Of a stretch of DNA of 64,000 nucleotides, positions 18,501 to 27,064 are shown piece by piece. The notes beneath the pieces are model-generated. The model was not told where the DNA came from. It searched no databases and saw only the letters and a list, made by a program, of their open reading frames with translations. Position numbers and translations under genes: made by a program. Positions within the stretch are counted from its first letter, which is position 1; every line of letters begins with the position of its first letter. The DNA is from Nocardia gamkensis NBRC 108242 (GTDB lineage: Bacteria > Actinomycetota > Actinomycetes > Mycobacteriales > Mycobacteriaceae). The DNA is taken from NCBI RefSeq assembly GCF_001612985.1, contig NZ_BDBM01000002.1:186001-250000 (forward strand), read 5' to 3'.

Positions 18501-18895
18501 ATCGCCACCAGCGCGTGGATACTGCCCCGATTGGCGAAGGTTACGCCGTTGACGATCGTGTAGACCGCGAGGTAACCGGTCAGCAACCACCAGGCGATCC
18601 GTTTGCGGCTGGATATCGCACCCGCCGTCAGACCGACCACCAGCGCCCACATCAGGTTCGTGTCCGGCGCGTCGAAGTAATAGGTATCGATATAGCGGCG
18701 CGGCACCTGGGTCAGGAAACGCAGTCCCGGCGAGAGGCTCCAAAGGAAGCACAGCGCCGCGAATACACCGAGCGTCAACCCCGCGATATGCGGCACTTCC
18801 GAAAGTCGTCCGTGACCCCGGTGGGGAACCGGCGGAGTCGGTTTATCCGCGCGTGGTGCGGTGTCGAGGTGTTGCTGGGCTTGCGTGGAGGTCAC
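15572..18895 (-). CDS. lysX: Bifunctional lysyl-tRNA synthetase / phosphatidylglycerol lysyltransferase
   Basis: Charges tRNA-Lys and transfers the lysine to phosphatidylglycerol, which lowers membrane negative charge and resists cationic peptides. The 1107 aa fit LysX. An MprF-type membrane region with several spans occupies residues 40-260. A DUF2156 aminoacyl-transferase domain follows to about 600 ([21 protein letters not shown]). An OB-fold ([18 protein letters not shown]) begins near 680, then a class II synthetase core with [18 protein letters not shown] (motif 2) and [14 protein letters not shown] (motif 3). The GTG start at 18895 gives the expected N-terminus. It is monocistronic on the minus strand. 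Confidence 0.95.
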   Translation of the reverse strand: MTSTQAQQHLDTAPRADKPTPPVPHRGHGRLSEVPHIAGLTLGVFAALCFLWSLSPGLRFLTQVPRRYIDTYYFDAPDTNLMWALVVGLTAGAISSRKRIAWWLLTGYLAVYTIVNGVTFANRGSIHALVAMVLHLAVIGVLIAAWPEFYTKVRRGAGWKALGVLAGGLAIGALLGWGLVELFPGSLPRGVQRPGWAIYRVTAAVLADNEHFDGHPPPFVNFLLGLFGAVALLAAVLILLRSQRAANAMTGTDESAIRGLLERSDVEDSLGYFATRRDKAVVFAPSGKAAVTYRVELGVCLASGDPIGIREAWPQAIDAWLRQADQFGWAPAVMGASELGATAYRRAGLSALRLGDEAILDTRNFSLAGPEMKPVRQAANRLRKHGVAVRIRRHRDIPAEEFARIIARADAWRDTETERGFSMALGRLGDSLDRDCLLVEAVNPQERVLGMLSLVPWGRTGVSLELMRRDPGGPNGVMELMISQLALNSELYGITKVSLNFAVFRSVFEEGGRIGAGPVLRLWRGVLLFFSRWWQLEALYRSNVKYQPYWVPRFFLFEERRQLPRVAVASALAEGFLPRFGKEPDTATHTGEHTAVPATVTGLHADGSPPDIAEVDGAEQLPRRPEQVRVRMDKLARLAESGIDPYPVAYPPTHTVADARRSPRGTTVRVCGRLLRIRDYGGVIFAVVRDWTDDIQLVIDRDRVGAARSAEFGEYFDLGDLIEVSGQIGASRRGELSLLAADWHMLGKCLHPLPDKWKGLADPEARVRQRYVDMAINTEIREVLAKRSAVVRSLRDSLNSLGYLEVETPILQQVHGGANATPFVTHINAYDLDLYLRIAPELYLKRLCVGGMEKVFEIGRTFRNEGVDFSHNPEFTILEAYEAHSDYERMMHTCRRLIQNAAIAANGAMVALRPNGNGTFEEVDISGEWRVRTVHGAVSEAIEAEITPETGVEELRELCEKAGVPYQHGWDAGQVVLEMYEHLVESRTEEPTFYINFPTSVSPLTRQHRSIAGVTERWDLVAWGVELGTAYSELTDPVEQRRRLTEQSLLAANGDPEAMELDEDFLQALEHAMPPTGGLGMGVDRVVMLITGRSIRETLPFPLVKPR

Positions 18896-19197
18896 GGAAC
18901 CAGTGTGTACGTGAGTGTGTCGGATTTGCCAAGCCTGCGGCGCGCGTGTTTGTGCGGTGTTTGCGCGGGCGGACTTCTTCGCGGCGTGTTCCTCGCCGGG
19001 CGGAGCCGAACGCCGACTTTCCCGATTCCGCGCTGACCTGGGCGGAGTAGCCGATCAAATCGGCGAGAATTCGACGCATACGGTTCGACGGTGGGATTTC
19101 CGCGTGGTGCGGAAGGTCCGGCTCGAGTTGCCCGGAGATCGCGGAGGGGATGGGGCGGTGTCCGGCGAGTTCGGATGGGGGAGTAAGTATTTACTTC
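18896..19197. other. Divergent intergenic region between lysX and the S4 gene
   Basis: 302 bp without a gene. It contains the core CGCGGCGTGTTC at about 18976, shared with the dispersed repeats near 19.97 and 38.84 kb. An inverted repeat AGTAA/TTACT at 19182-19195 sits directly before the S4 gene start, in the position of a promoter or operator. Confidence 0.4.
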
Positions 19198-19416
19198 ATG
19201 TCGGAACCAGTCGAAGTGCCGATCGATGACGACGTTATTCGGCTCGGCCAGTTTCTGAAGCTGGCCAACCTGATCGAATCCGGTTCGGAGGCGAAGACGG
19301 TGATCGCCGCCGGATTGGTGCGGGTGAACGACGAGGTGGAAGTGCGGCGCGGGCGGCAACTGCACATCGGCGATGTGGTAGCGATCGCCGGTCACAAGGC
19401 GATCGTGTCGGCCTGA
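19198..19416 (+). CDS. Small S4-domain RNA-binding protein (YbcJ-like)
   Basis: 72 aa from ATG 19198. Nearly the whole protein is one S4 fold: IRLGQFLKLANLIESGSEAKTVIAAGLVRVNDEVEVRRGRQLHIGDVV. Such proteins bind structured RNA; the exact target is unknown. An upstream extension to 19150 is possible but the promoter-like repeat at 19182-19195 argues for the later start. A bidirectional terminator follows. Confidence 0.85.
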   Translation: MSEPVEVPIDDDVIRLGQFLKLANLIESGSEAKTVIAAGLVRVNDEVEVRRGRQLHIGDVVAIAGHKAIVSA

Positions 19417-19419
19417 TCA

Positions 19420-19464
19420 CGGTTCGGGCGGCGGCCGGAGCGACCCGTGCGCGCCGCCGAACCG
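19420..19464. terminator. Bidirectional terminator between the S4 gene and rraA
   Basis: A GC-rich stem CGGTTCGGGCGGCG / CGCCGCCGAACCG with one bulge, in the 49-bp gap between convergent stops. Confidence 0.6.
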
Positions 19465-19465
19465 C

Positions 19466-19954
19466 TCAGTCCTCGGCGCGCACGACGATGCCGTCGTGGT
19501 CGCTGTAGAGCACCTCGCCGGGCACGAAGGTTACCCCACCGAACTCGACCGGCACATCGCGCTCGCCGCTACCGGTCTGCGTGCTCTTACGCGGGTTGGT
19601 GCCCAGCGCCTTGATGCCGATGTCCAGGGTGCGCAGGATGGCGGAGTCGCGGACCGCGCCGTTGACGATGACGCCTGCCCAGCCGTTCTCGACGCCGCGC
19701 CCGGCGATGATGTCGCCGACCAGCGCCGTGTGCACGCTCGCGCCGCCGTCGACCACCAGCACCTTGCCCTCGCCCGGCTCGCCGAGCGTCTGCTTCACCA
19801 GCAGATTGTCCTGAAAGCAGCGGATGGTGGTGATGCGTCCTGAGAACGCCGCACGCCCGCCGAACTGGATGAACTGCGTGTCGCAGCTGCGGATCTCCGG
19901 GCCGATCTCGTCGGCCAGGTCGGCGGTGGCGATTACATTCTGCGATTCGGTCAC
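19466..19954 (-). CDS. rraA: RraA family protein
   Basis: 162 aa from GTG 19954 ([18 protein letters not shown]...). Conserved blocks include [43 protein letters not shown] and [34 protein letters not shown]. The protein is a ring-forming fold annotated either as regulator of RNase E activity or as a class II HMG/CHA aldolase (older name MenG). The GDIIA...NGAVRD residues are shared with the aldolase members, so enzymatic activity is possible. Sequence upstream of the start is the dispersed repeat. Confidence 0.85.
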   Translation of the reverse strand: MTESQNVIATADLADEIGPEIRSCDTQFIQFGGRAAFSGRITTIRCFQDNLLVKQTLGEPGEGKVLVVDGGASVHTALVGDIIAGRGVENGWAGVIVNGAVRDSAILRTLDIGIKALGTNPRKSTQTGSGERDVPVEFGGVTFVPGEVLYSDHDGIVVRAED

Positions 19955-19965
19955 TGGGTTATTTT

Positions 19966-20120
19966 GCCGCGACTTCGTCGCGGCGTGTTCGCGGCCCCTT
20001 CTTGGCCGCGAACGGAACATGCTCGGTCTCGCTTCGCTCGGAACCGGGAGTTGGGGTGCGCTGGGCCCGTGGGGGCGGGAGCTTTGGGCATCGTGCACGC
20101 GGTTCGCTGTGGTCGGGGGT
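19966..20120 (+). repeat. Dispersed intergenic repeat, copy at 20 kb
   Basis: Contains CGCGGCGTGTTCG, then GGCCGCGAACGG and CTCGGTCTCGCTTCGCTCG. The same blocks occur in the same order on the minus strand at 38640-38870. Several tight CG hairpins with a TTCG loop are embedded. Confidence 0.6.
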
Positions 20121-20222
20121 CGTCCTGGTGGCCGGTGATCAGTCGCGTACGCGCCGGGGCTGGGGTGGACGTGCTTCGCCCTCGCGCGTGGTTTCTCGGC
20201 GCGCGGAGGGAGGTGGGCGGAG

Positions 20223-20588
20223 CTATCGGTGGCCGTAGCGCAGTTCGTACAGTTCGCGTTCGTGGTCGGTGCACTTGCCGTGGTCTACCAGGTCGGGGCT
20301 CAGGCCGTGCTGGATCAAACGGAAGCGGCGCCAGACGTAGCTGAGCGCGACCGTGAAGACGATCAGCGGGACGATCATCATCACGATCAAGCCGATCTTC
20401 AGGGGCAGCGGTCCGGGGAACAGCAGCACCAACGCGAAGAACGGGATGATCGGCCCGATGAAACGGACGAGATAGCGCTCCATGGCCCCGTGGCCGACGA
20501 GGTCGTGGATGACCCACTCGTGCAGCTCCTCGGGGAGCTCTCGACCCAGGTCGTAGGCGATTCGCTGCCCAAATGTCGGGGTCTTCAT
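20223..20588 (-). CDS. DUF5313-like two-span membrane protein, copy 1
   Basis: 121 aa. A soluble N-terminus ([34 protein letters not shown]) precedes two hydrophobic helices ([15 protein letters not shown] and [23 protein letters not shown]) and an acidic/basic tail. This is a conserved actinobacterial family of unknown function. A TAGCCT -10-like hexamer six nt before the ATG suggests a leaderless message. A paralogue follows immediately upstream. Confidence 0.75.
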   Translation of the reverse strand: MKTPTFGQRIAYDLGRELPEELHEWVIHDLVGHGAMERYLVRFIGPIIPFFALVLLFPGPLPLKIGLIVMMIVPLIVFTVALSYVWRRFRLIQHGLSPDLVDHGKCTDHERELYELRYGHR

Positions 20589-20638
20589 GCTTCTAGGCTA
20601 TGCCTGTGGTATAAGTCACCGCTAGATGTCGGTGGGCC

Positions 20639-21013
20639 TCAGGCGCGCCCGTGCCTGCGTTCGTAGTCGAGGCGGTCGCGATCGTCGCGGCGGCGGGCGT
20701 CGGCGTCGGCGAGCGCGGGGTCGAGACCGTGCTTGATCAATCGGTGGCGCCGGTAGACGTACAGCAGCGCCACCGTGAAGTAGATCAGCGGGATGTACAG
20801 CAGTGCCATCATCGCCAGACCCATCCACAGCGGGCCGGGCAGCAACAGGAACAGCATGAGCACCGGGAGAACGGGCACCAGGAACCGCAGCAGATAACGC
20901 CGCGTAGCGCCGGGCCCGACCAGATCCTCCCGCACCCATTCGGACATCGATTCCGGCAGCGTGCGACCGAAGACGTAGCCGATCCGCTGTCCGAACGAGG
21001 GTGTAGCGCTCAC
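20639..21013 (-). CDS. DUF5313-like two-span membrane protein, copy 2
   Basis: 124 aa from GTG 21013 (MSATPSFGQRIGYVFGRTLPESMSEWVREDLVGPG...), aligned along its length with copy 1: the same FGQRI, LPE, EWV..DLVG and RYL.RF positions, two spans, and RRHRLIKHGLDP matching [12 protein letters not shown]. An upstream extension to 21064 is possible. The tandem pair points to local duplication. Confidence 0.75.
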   Translation of the reverse strand: MSATPSFGQRIGYVFGRTLPESMSEWVREDLVGPGATRRYLLRFLVPVLPVLMLFLLLPGPLWMGLAMMALLYIPLIYFTVALLYVYRRHRLIKHGLDPALADADARRRDDRDRLDYERRHGRA

Positions 21014-21184
21014 ACCTACAGCATCCCCACCCCGCCACCACCGGCGCAACCGAGTCGACGACATGGCATCCCGAGGCGCTCGGCGAGGGCCATGGGTCTC
21101 GACCGACCGCGACCATCCGGTATGGAGGCCGCCCTCCGGACAAACACGGTGATGCGCCGCAGGCGCGGCGAATCGAACAACAGA

Positions 21185-21640
21185 TCAGACCGAGTCCGCG
21201 TGGAACGCGGCGATCTGGGTGACCAAGTTGTGGGTCGTGTGCTGCACGGCGATCTTGACGAACGGTTCGATGGTCTTACCGAGGGCCCGCCCCGCCAGGC
21301 CTCCGGGCACCCGATAGTCCACGATCGCGTCGACGGTGCACAAGCCCTCACCCTTGTCGTGGAACAGGAAGGTGGACTCGACGTCGAAACCCTTGATGGA
21401 CTTGACGCCGATCGCGAAGTCCTTCTCCCAGCGAACCACTCGGATCCGCGACTTCAGCGACGCGGGCCCCAGCTTCATGTGCCCGTCGAACGTGGCGCCG
21501 ACACCTTCGGTCTGCTCACCGACCGGGGTGAAGGACTGGATGCCGTGCAGGAATCGCGACAGGTTCCGATAGTCGTTCACATAGGCGAACGCGGACTCCG
21601 CCGAGGCCGAGCAATCCTCGACGATCTTCACTTCGGTCAT
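21185..21640 (-). CDS. SRPBCC (START-like) family protein
   Basis: 151 aa. The beginning VKIVEDCSASAESAFAYVNDYRNLSRFLHGIQSFTP and a following antiparallel strand pattern (GPASLKSRIRVVRWEKDFAIG, GLCTVDAIVDYRVPGG) ending in a long C-terminal helix are typical of polyketide-cyclase/START hydrophobic-pocket proteins. Ligand unknown. TAAGGT lies six nt before the ATG, a leaderless arrangement. Confidence 0.85.
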   Translation of the reverse strand: MTEVKIVEDCSASAESAFAYVNDYRNLSRFLHGIQSFTPVGEQTEGVGATFDGHMKLGPASLKSRIRVVRWEKDFAIGVKSIKGFDVESTFLFHDKGEGLCTVDAIVDYRVPGGLAGRALGKTIEPFVKIAVQHTTHNLVTQIAAFHADSV

Positions 21641-21741
21641 ACGCAGACCTTAACGGGTGCGGTCGGACGTAGTCCGTCCTCAGCCCGCGCATGGCCGGAG
21701 CGAAGGCGGAGGTACGCATAACCGGGCCCCGGCGGTACGGC

Positions 21742-22704
21742 TCAGGCCGTCACCGCCAGGGTCGCGGCGAGCCCGAAGGCCAGCGCCATCACCACCACCT
21801 CGGCTACCGCGCGGCGCAGCGAGTCCTTCGCGTCCATCCGGTGATCCGCCGCCTTCGGCACCCAACTGCGCCGCCACCACCAGCCGAGGGCGAGCAAACC
21901 GAGCAGCACCACGGTCTTGGCGAGCAGGATCCGGCCGTAACCGGTGCTGACGAACGGGGTTACCCCTCCCACCCGGATCAGTCCGTTGAGCAGTCCCGTC
22001 ACCGCCACGACCGCCACCAGGGGCAGCGCAACCGCCGAGTACTTCGGCAGCACGACCGCCCACTCACCGCGGGTGCGCACGACCAGCGTCAGCGCGATCA
22101 GCAACCCGAACCAGGCGCCCGCCGCCAGGGCGTGCACCGCCGCGAGCACGGAGCCGAACGCCTGCTGCGACATGTGCCCGGTGATCGGCCGCAATGCCAG
22201 CGCGACCGCCGCGAACACCAGAACGAGGTCGGCGGAGGCGGACGCGGGCCGCCGGAAGGCCAGCGCCGAGCCACCGGCCACCGTCGCGACGCCGATCAGG
22301 ATCGCGATTCCGACCTGCCCACCGCTGACGTCGACCAGATAGGTGCCGAACTCCTCGGCGCCGAGTTCGCGCACCGGAACGCCGACCACGTCGGCGGCCT
22401 CGAAGACCAGCACGGCGAACTCGGCTACCGCCCAGATCCCGGCGAGTACCGCCAGCAGCCGCCAGGGTGTGAGCAAGCGCGGCGCGACCCTGGGCAGCGC
22501 GGCCAAGCCGAGCGCGGTCGCCCCGACGCCATCGGCCACCACCCGGACCACGGCCTCCCCTGGCAACGGGACCGGCCGGATCAGAACCCAGGCGAGTGCG
22601 ACGCCCAGGAGCCCGGCGGGGATGGTCAGCAGCAGTACGGGCCAGGGCATTCGGCCGGGAGCGCGCCGAGCGCCACCCCGGCCGCCGATCTTCACGCCGT
22701 TCAC
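21742..22704 (-). CDS. copD: Copper resistance D family membrane protein
   Basis: 320 aa from GTG 22704, overlapping the copC stop by GTGA. At least eight hydrophobic helices. The central GHMSQQAFGSVLAAVHALAAGAWFGLL with conserved His and Trp is the CopD core, and a later GYGRILLAKTVVLLGLLALGWWWRR matches the family end. It probably moves copper across the membrane with periplasmic CopC. Last gene of the copper operon. Confidence 0.88.
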   Translation of the reverse strand: MNGVKIGGRGGARRAPGRMPWPVLLLTIPAGLLGVALAWVLIRPVPLPGEAVVRVVADGVGATALGLAALPRVAPRLLTPWRLLAVLAGIWAVAEFAVLVFEAADVVGVPVRELGAEEFGTYLVDVSGGQVGIAILIGVATVAGGSALAFRRPASASADLVLVFAAVALALRPITGHMSQQAFGSVLAAVHALAAGAWFGLLIALTLVVRTRGEWAVVLPKYSAVALPLVAVVAVTGLLNGLIRVGGVTPFVSTGYGRILLAKTVVLLGLLALGWWWRRSWVPKAADHRMDAKDSLRRAVAEVVVMALAFGLAATLAVTA

Positions 22705-23240
22705 CGCTTGGAGTCGCGGTTCCTGCCGCCGAACAACGCGAACGCGAGCCCGCCGCCGAACAAGACGACCGCGCCGACGATGAACACCCACAGCGGGATA
22801 CCGTCCGAGCCGCCCGAGCCGTCCTCGGCTTTCGCATTAGGTTTCGGTCCAGGCGTGCCGTTGCCGGGCTTGCCGAGCGTGAAGTGCCGCTTGCCGCTGA
22901 CCGGGTGTCCGTCGGCCGAGGTCACCCGGTAGGCGATGGTGTACTCGCCGACCGGTCCCAGCTCGCCCAGGGCCACGCTGACCGTCTTGCCGTCGACCAC
23001 CGGATCACCCTTCGACCACAGATTGCCGTCCGGCCCGACGACGGTGAGCGACGGGAAGCTGGGCTGCAGTTCCTCGTTGAACGTGACGCTCGCGCGCTCC
23101 GGGCCCGCGTCGACGGTCGCGTTGTCCTCCGGGACGCTTCCCGTCGCCGCGGAGTGCGCGGCGGCGACTCCCGTTGCGGCGATACCGAATCCGAGCAGGA
23201 ACAGTCCCGCCACCACGGCGACGAGGAGACGGCGGGTCAT
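22701..23240 (-). CDS. copC: Copper-binding CopC-domain protein with C-terminal anchor
   Basis: 179 aa. Signal peptide MTRRLLVAVVAGLFLLGFGI..., cleaved before HSAATGSVPEDNATV; the mature N-terminal His is a classical copper ligand of CopC. The late TSADGHPVSGKRHFTLG holds a second conserved His. A Gly/Pro/Asp linker and a transmembrane helix (LWVFIVGAVVLFGGGLAFALF) anchor it. ATG 23240 overlaps the ycnI stop by ATGA. Confidence 0.9.
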   Translation of the reverse strand: MTRRLLVAVVAGLFLLGFGIAATGVAAAHSAATGSVPEDNATVDAGPERASVTFNEELQPSFPSLTVVGPDGNLWSKGDPVVDGKTVSVALGELGPVGEYTIAYRVTSADGHPVSGKRHFTLGKPGNGTPGPKPNAKAEDGSGGSDGIPLWVFIVGAVVLFGGGLAFALFGGRNRDSKR

Positions 23241-23896
23241 GCGCGCCGCCCGCGGATCACGTTGCCGAGGCCGAGCGCGACACCGAGTAGACCGAGCGCG
23301 AGACCGATCCCGCCGAGCCAACGGGCCGTCTCGTCGTCGTGGTCGTCGTCGTCCGCTTCGGCTTCGCTGCTCACCTTGTGCCCGTCCGGCGCGTGGGTTT
23401 TGCCCGCCGTCAGGGTCACCGAGGGAGCCGGATGTTCGGGTTCGTCGCCGTCCTTGCCGACCGGCTGATCCCAGCTGACCACCTTGCCGTCGGAATACGT
23501 CTGCTCGGCGGGGAAACCGACCGAATCCAGGGCGGGCAGCGGGCCGACGGAGACCGCGAAACGCTGGAACTGACCGGGCGGAATGCCCGGCGCGCCAGGG
23601 TCGGCGGTCCAGGTGATCGCGGTGACCTCCTTCTTGTCGTTGCGTTCGACCTTGGCCGACCATCCGGGAATCGATTCGGTCCGAGCCGATTTCACGTTGG
23701 GCAAGGTGACGGTGAGCGCCGTGGTGCTCGCGGTGTCGGATTCGGTGGGCACCCGGAAGGTGGCGACGGTGTATCCGCCTTGGGTCGCGCCGGGAGCGTC
23801 CACCGTGACGTGGGCCGCGGCGGTGCCGCCTGCGAACAGGGCGAGTGCCGTTGTGGTGACCGTCGTCGCGACGGCGCGCGAGATCGAGCTGTGCAT
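23237..23896 (-). CDS. ycnI: YcnI family copper-associated membrane protein
   Basis: 219 aa. After the signal peptide the mature protein starts HVTVDAPGATQGGYTV, the N-terminal His of the YcnI (DUF1775) copper-binding domain. A WSAKVERN...ITWTADPGAPGIPPGQFQRFAVSVGPLP core follows. An His/Asp-rich stretch (EAEADDDDHDDE) precedes a final transmembrane helix. In B. subtilis and M. tuberculosis the family is linked to copper. Start ATG 23896. Confidence 0.88.
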   Translation of the reverse strand: MHSSISRAVATTVTTTALALFAGGTAAAHVTVDAPGATQGGYTVATFRVPTESDTASTTALTVTLPNVKSARTESIPGWSAKVERNDKKEVTAITWTADPGAPGIPPGQFQRFAVSVGPLPALDSVGFPAEQTYSDGKVVSWDQPVGKDGDEPEHPAPSVTLTAGKTHAPDGHKVSSEAEADDDDHDDETARWLGGIGLALGLLGVALGLGNVIRGRRA

Positions 23897-23933
23897 GCTG
23901 AAGCCTCTTGTGCGAAGGGAAAGGTGTCGGGGA

Positions 23934-24470
23934 TCAGACCGACACCGGCGGCGCGCGCGGACCGAGCGCGCCGAGCGCAGCACAGCGATGGGGCAGGAGA
24001 CCGGGATCCGACCAGGTCGGTGCACCGGCGATCCGCGCGGGGCGCGGCGGAGCGAATATCGCGCGCAGGGCGGCGGAGGCCGCGGCGTAGAGCCGCTCGG
24101 TGAGCATGATCAATGCCGCGCAGCCGACCGCCGCGGCGGTGTGCGCGAGCAGCATCCATCCGGCAGGCAGCGGGGAAGCCGTTGGGGCCGAGCCGGTCCC
24201 GGGGTGGTCGTGACCGAGCAGAACCGACAGCGCGGCGTGGCTCAGCAGCTGGCCCGCGCCCAGCAGCCAGGCCAGGACGGTCGGGCGCGTGCACGCCCGC
24301 ACGGCTCCCGCGGCCGAGCCGGCCACGGCGGCGATCAGCAACAGCAACGTCAGCTCGGTGGAGCCCGGCGCACCGCCACCCGCTGCCCCGTGCGCCGCCA
24401 CGGCGAGCACGCCCACCAGCACGCCGACCAGGCCACCACGCAGGTGGCCGGTGATCGGGTGCGGGTGCAT
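23934..24470 (-). CDS. Membrane protein at the head of the copper operon
   Basis: 178 aa with about four hydrophobic helices. Histidine-containing loops (MHPHPITGHL at the N-terminus and LGHDHPGTG in the middle) could coordinate metal. No catalogued family recognised. It lies 37 nt before ycnI in the same direction, so a role in copper uptake or storage is inferred from context only. The start is 14 nt from the stop of the DUF6474 gene. Confidence 0.65.
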   Translation of the reverse strand: MHPHPITGHLRGGLVGVLVGVLAVAAHGAAGGGAPGSTELTLLLLIAAVAGSAAGAVRACTRPTVLAWLLGAGQLLSHAALSVLLGHDHPGTGSAPTASPLPAGWMLLAHTAAAVGCAALIMLTERLYAAASAALRAIFAPPRPARIAGAPTWSDPGLLPHRCAALGALGPRAPPVSV

Positions 24471-24484
24471 CGAGAGGGGGAGGG

Positions 24485-25129
24485 TCAGCGCACGCCGAGC
24501 CGGGCCAGGATGTCGGACTCGATCCCGGACAGCTCGTGCGAGATCGACGTGTGCACCGAACGGCGGCGGTTGGCGGGCATCTGGTCGGCGGTGTGCACGG
24601 CGGCCGTCAGGCTGCCGAGGCGGTCCTTGGTTGCGGCGACGAACTTCTGCGTCTCGCCCTTGTCCTTGCCGTTCTGCGCGCCGATCTTCAGCAGCGCCGC
24701 TTCGGCATTCGTGATGCGCGCCTGCAGCTTGGCGCCGTGCCCGGTGAAGTCGCCGAGCTGGTCGACGCCGACGCCGAGTTGCTGAGCGCGGCGGGTGTCG
24801 AGCTGCCCGCGCAGGAAGGTCGCGCCACGGTAGGCCAGCGGAGCGAGCACCGGGATGAGCACACGCGCCACGCCGAGGTACTTCTTCACCTGGCCGGCGC
24901 TGAACGGATCGCGCTCGGCCTTGGCGGCCGCCTTCAGCGCGGCTTTCTCCTCCGCCTGGAACGCCGCGATCTGCGCCTTGGCGACCTTGCGCTGGGTGCG
25001 GGCCTCGGCGCGGCGCGCTTTGCGGTCGTTCTTCGCGGCGAGCCTGGCCTCGATCGCGGCCTTGTGCTTGAGGGCTTTCGCCTCGGCCCTGCGGCTCGGC
25101 CGCCGCTTGCGCTTCGTGAACAACCCCAT
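24485..25129 (-). CDS. DUF6474-like highly basic cytoplasmic protein
   Basis: 214 aa from ATG 25129, chosen for the GGAGGG site upstream; longer starts exist. The first 100 residues are Lys/Arg/Ala-rich and probably coiled (SRRAEAKALKHKAAIEARLA, AEARTQRKVAKAQIAAFQ). The rest has a conserved block KKYLGVARVLIPVLAPLAYRGATFLRG and an LDTRRAQQLGV helix. A family of unknown function in Nocardia and relatives. Confidence 0.65.
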   Translation of the reverse strand: MGLFTKRKRRPSRRAEAKALKHKAAIEARLAAKNDRKARRAEARTQRKVAKAQIAAFQAEEKAALKAAAKAERDPFSAGQVKKYLGVARVLIPVLAPLAYRGATFLRGQLDTRRAQQLGVGVDQLGDFTGHGAKLQARITNAEAALLKIGAQNGKDKGETQKFVAATKDRLGSLTAAVHTADQMPANRRRSVHTSISHELSGIESDILARLGVR

Positions 25130-25303
25130 CGAAGGCCCTCCGTCATGCTGGTTCGCCATGGCAGTACGACGCCGGGGAAGCCCGTCCGCCCATGTCACAC
25201 GCTTTGCCGCCACCCTATCGGGTCCGCAGCGTCCGCTGCGAGGGTAGTGCGGCCCAGGCGCTGGAATTCAACACTGTCGGGGGTAGGGACCATACTGCTT
25301 AGC

Positions 25304-27037
25304 GTGGATTCGGACATCGGTGACCAAGACGGCCTCGAGCGCAACGGAACGGCCGTGGATCGGGCCACCGGCGCGCCGACCGCCTTCATCGATGCCAGGG
25401 CGCTGATCGGCTGCCGCCATCGCCTGCGTCTGGACGCTACGCACCCCGACGCACTGGTGGGCATCTCCGAGGACGCCGGTGTGCGCCAGCGCCGGGATGC
25501 CGCCGTCGCGCACCGCGCCCGGGTGCGCGACGCGCTGGTCGGCGCCGACCCGGACGCCTGGGTGGTGATCGATCCCGGACTGCGCGCCGCCGAGCGCGCC
25601 GAAGCGACGATGCGCGCGTGCGAGATCGGCGCACAGCACATCTGGGGCGGCCTGCTGCCGCAGGAGCCGGACACCGGCAGGCGCGGAGGCTCGGAGATCC
25701 TGCTGCGCGACGCCGATCGCGGCGGGTACATCCCGATCATCGTGGTGAACCACAAGGTGACCGATCCGCGTCAACCCGAGCGGGCCGACTTCCATCCCAT
25801 CACCTCGGACCCCTATCGCTGGAATCCGCAACCGGATCCGCACCGCAAACTCCGTCAGCAGCCGCGCGACCAGCAGCGGCTCGCCCATCTGCACCGGATG
25901 CTGCAACGGCACGGCCTGGCCAGCCCCGCGCTGGTCGGCGGCGTGATCGGCTTCGACTTCGATCGCATCCTGGTGCACGATCTGGCTCCGCTGCTGGCCG
26001 ACTACGACCGCCGCTACGCCGACCGGATCGCGGTGGTGCGCGGCGAGCTGCCCACCATCCCCTCCAAAGTGCCCGAGTGCAGACAGTGCCCGTGGTGGAC
26101 GCGCGGGGTCGATGGGCCGAGCTGCGAGGGCTGGCTGATCGAGCATCGCGACGTCAGCCTGGTTGCGCCCGGCTCCCGGGCCGAGGTACTGCGCAGGCAC
26201 GACATCGAGACCATCGACGAACTCGCCGCCTGGGTGGGCGAGGAACCCGAGGACTGGCAGCACGGCCCGTTCGACGAGGCCGTGGTGACGGCGCGGGCGT
26301 GGATCGCGGGCTCGCCGCTGGTGCGGCGGGTCGAGCAGGTGCGGGTGCGACGGGCGGACGTGGAGGTCGACGTCGACCTGGAGAGTTTCCAGGAATACGG
26401 CGCGTACCTGTGGGGAACGCTGCTCGACGGCGTGTACCGCCCGTTCGTCACCTGGGATCCGTTGCCCACCGATGACGAGGGCCGCTCCTTCGGCGAGTTC
26501 TGGACCTGGCTGATGACGGTGCGCGCCGAGGCGGCCGCGACGGGCAGAACGTTTGCCGCGTATTGCTATTCGCGCACGGCGGAGGACAAGTGGCTGTACG
26601 AATCGGCGCGCCGGTTCGCGGGCCGCCCTGGCGTGCCGACGGTGGAGCAGGTGCGCGCGTTCGTGGACGGGCCGCAATGGGTGGACATGTTCCAAGCCGT
26701 GTCGGACCAGTTCATCTGCCCGAACGGCAAGGGACTGAAGAAGATCGCGCCGGTCGCCGGGTTCTCGTGGCGTGATCCGGAGGCGAGCGGCGAGGCGTCG
26801 ATGAGCTGGTATCGGCTCGCGGTCGGCTACGACGGCGCCGCGCCCGACCAAACCCAGCGCACCCGTTTGCTGGAGTACAACGAGGACGACGTGCGCGCCA
26901 CCCAGGTGCTGCGCGAATGGATGACCACCCGTGCCGACGAAGAGGTTCCCGGTCTCGCCGACTTCGGGCCGGTTACCGATCCGCGATCGCACGATGTCGT
27001 CCCGGATTACGCCTCGGTGCCACCTTCGGCCACGTAG
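25304..27037 (+). CDS. TM0106-type RecB-like nuclease
   Basis: 577 aa. The N-terminal half is a RecB-type nuclease fold (residues 100-160: GGLLPQEPDTG...GYIPIIVVNHKV). Cysteines in RHRL..., PECRQCPWW and GPSCEGW look like an iron-sulfur site. The C-terminal half is RNase-H/DEDD-like, with VDVDLESFQEYG, AYCYSRTAEDKWLY and the characteristic YNEDDVRATQVLREWM. Probably a DNA-processing enzyme of unknown pathway. GTG 25304 lies seven nt after CATACT, consistent with leaderless translation. Confidence 0.82.
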   Translation: MDSDIGDQDGLERNGTAVDRATGAPTAFIDARALIGCRHRLRLDATHPDALVGISEDAGVRQRRDAAVAHRARVRDALVGADPDAWVVIDPGLRAAERAEATMRACEIGAQHIWGGLLPQEPDTGRRGGSEILLRDADRGGYIPIIVVNHKVTDPRQPERADFHPITSDPYRWNPQPDPHRKLRQQPRDQQRLAHLHRMLQRHGLASPALVGGVIGFDFDRILVHDLAPLLADYDRRYADRIAVVRGELPTIPSKVPECRQCPWWTRGVDGPSCEGWLIEHRDVSLVAPGSRAEVLRRHDIETIDELAAWVGEEPEDWQHGPFDEAVVTARAWIAGSPLVRRVEQVRVRRADVEVDVDLESFQEYGAYLWGTLLDGVYRPFVTWDPLPTDDEGRSFGEFWTWLMTVRAEAAATGRTFAAYCYSRTAEDKWLYESARRFAGRPGVPTVEQVRAFVDGPQWVDMFQAVSDQFICPNGKGLKKIAPVAGFSWRDPEASGEASMSWYRLAVGYDGAAPDQTQRTRLLEYNEDDVRATQVLREWMTTRADEEVPGLADFGPVTDPRSHDVVPDYASVPPSAT

Positions 27038-27064
27038 TCCGAGCGCGGCGGTACCATCGCCGAC

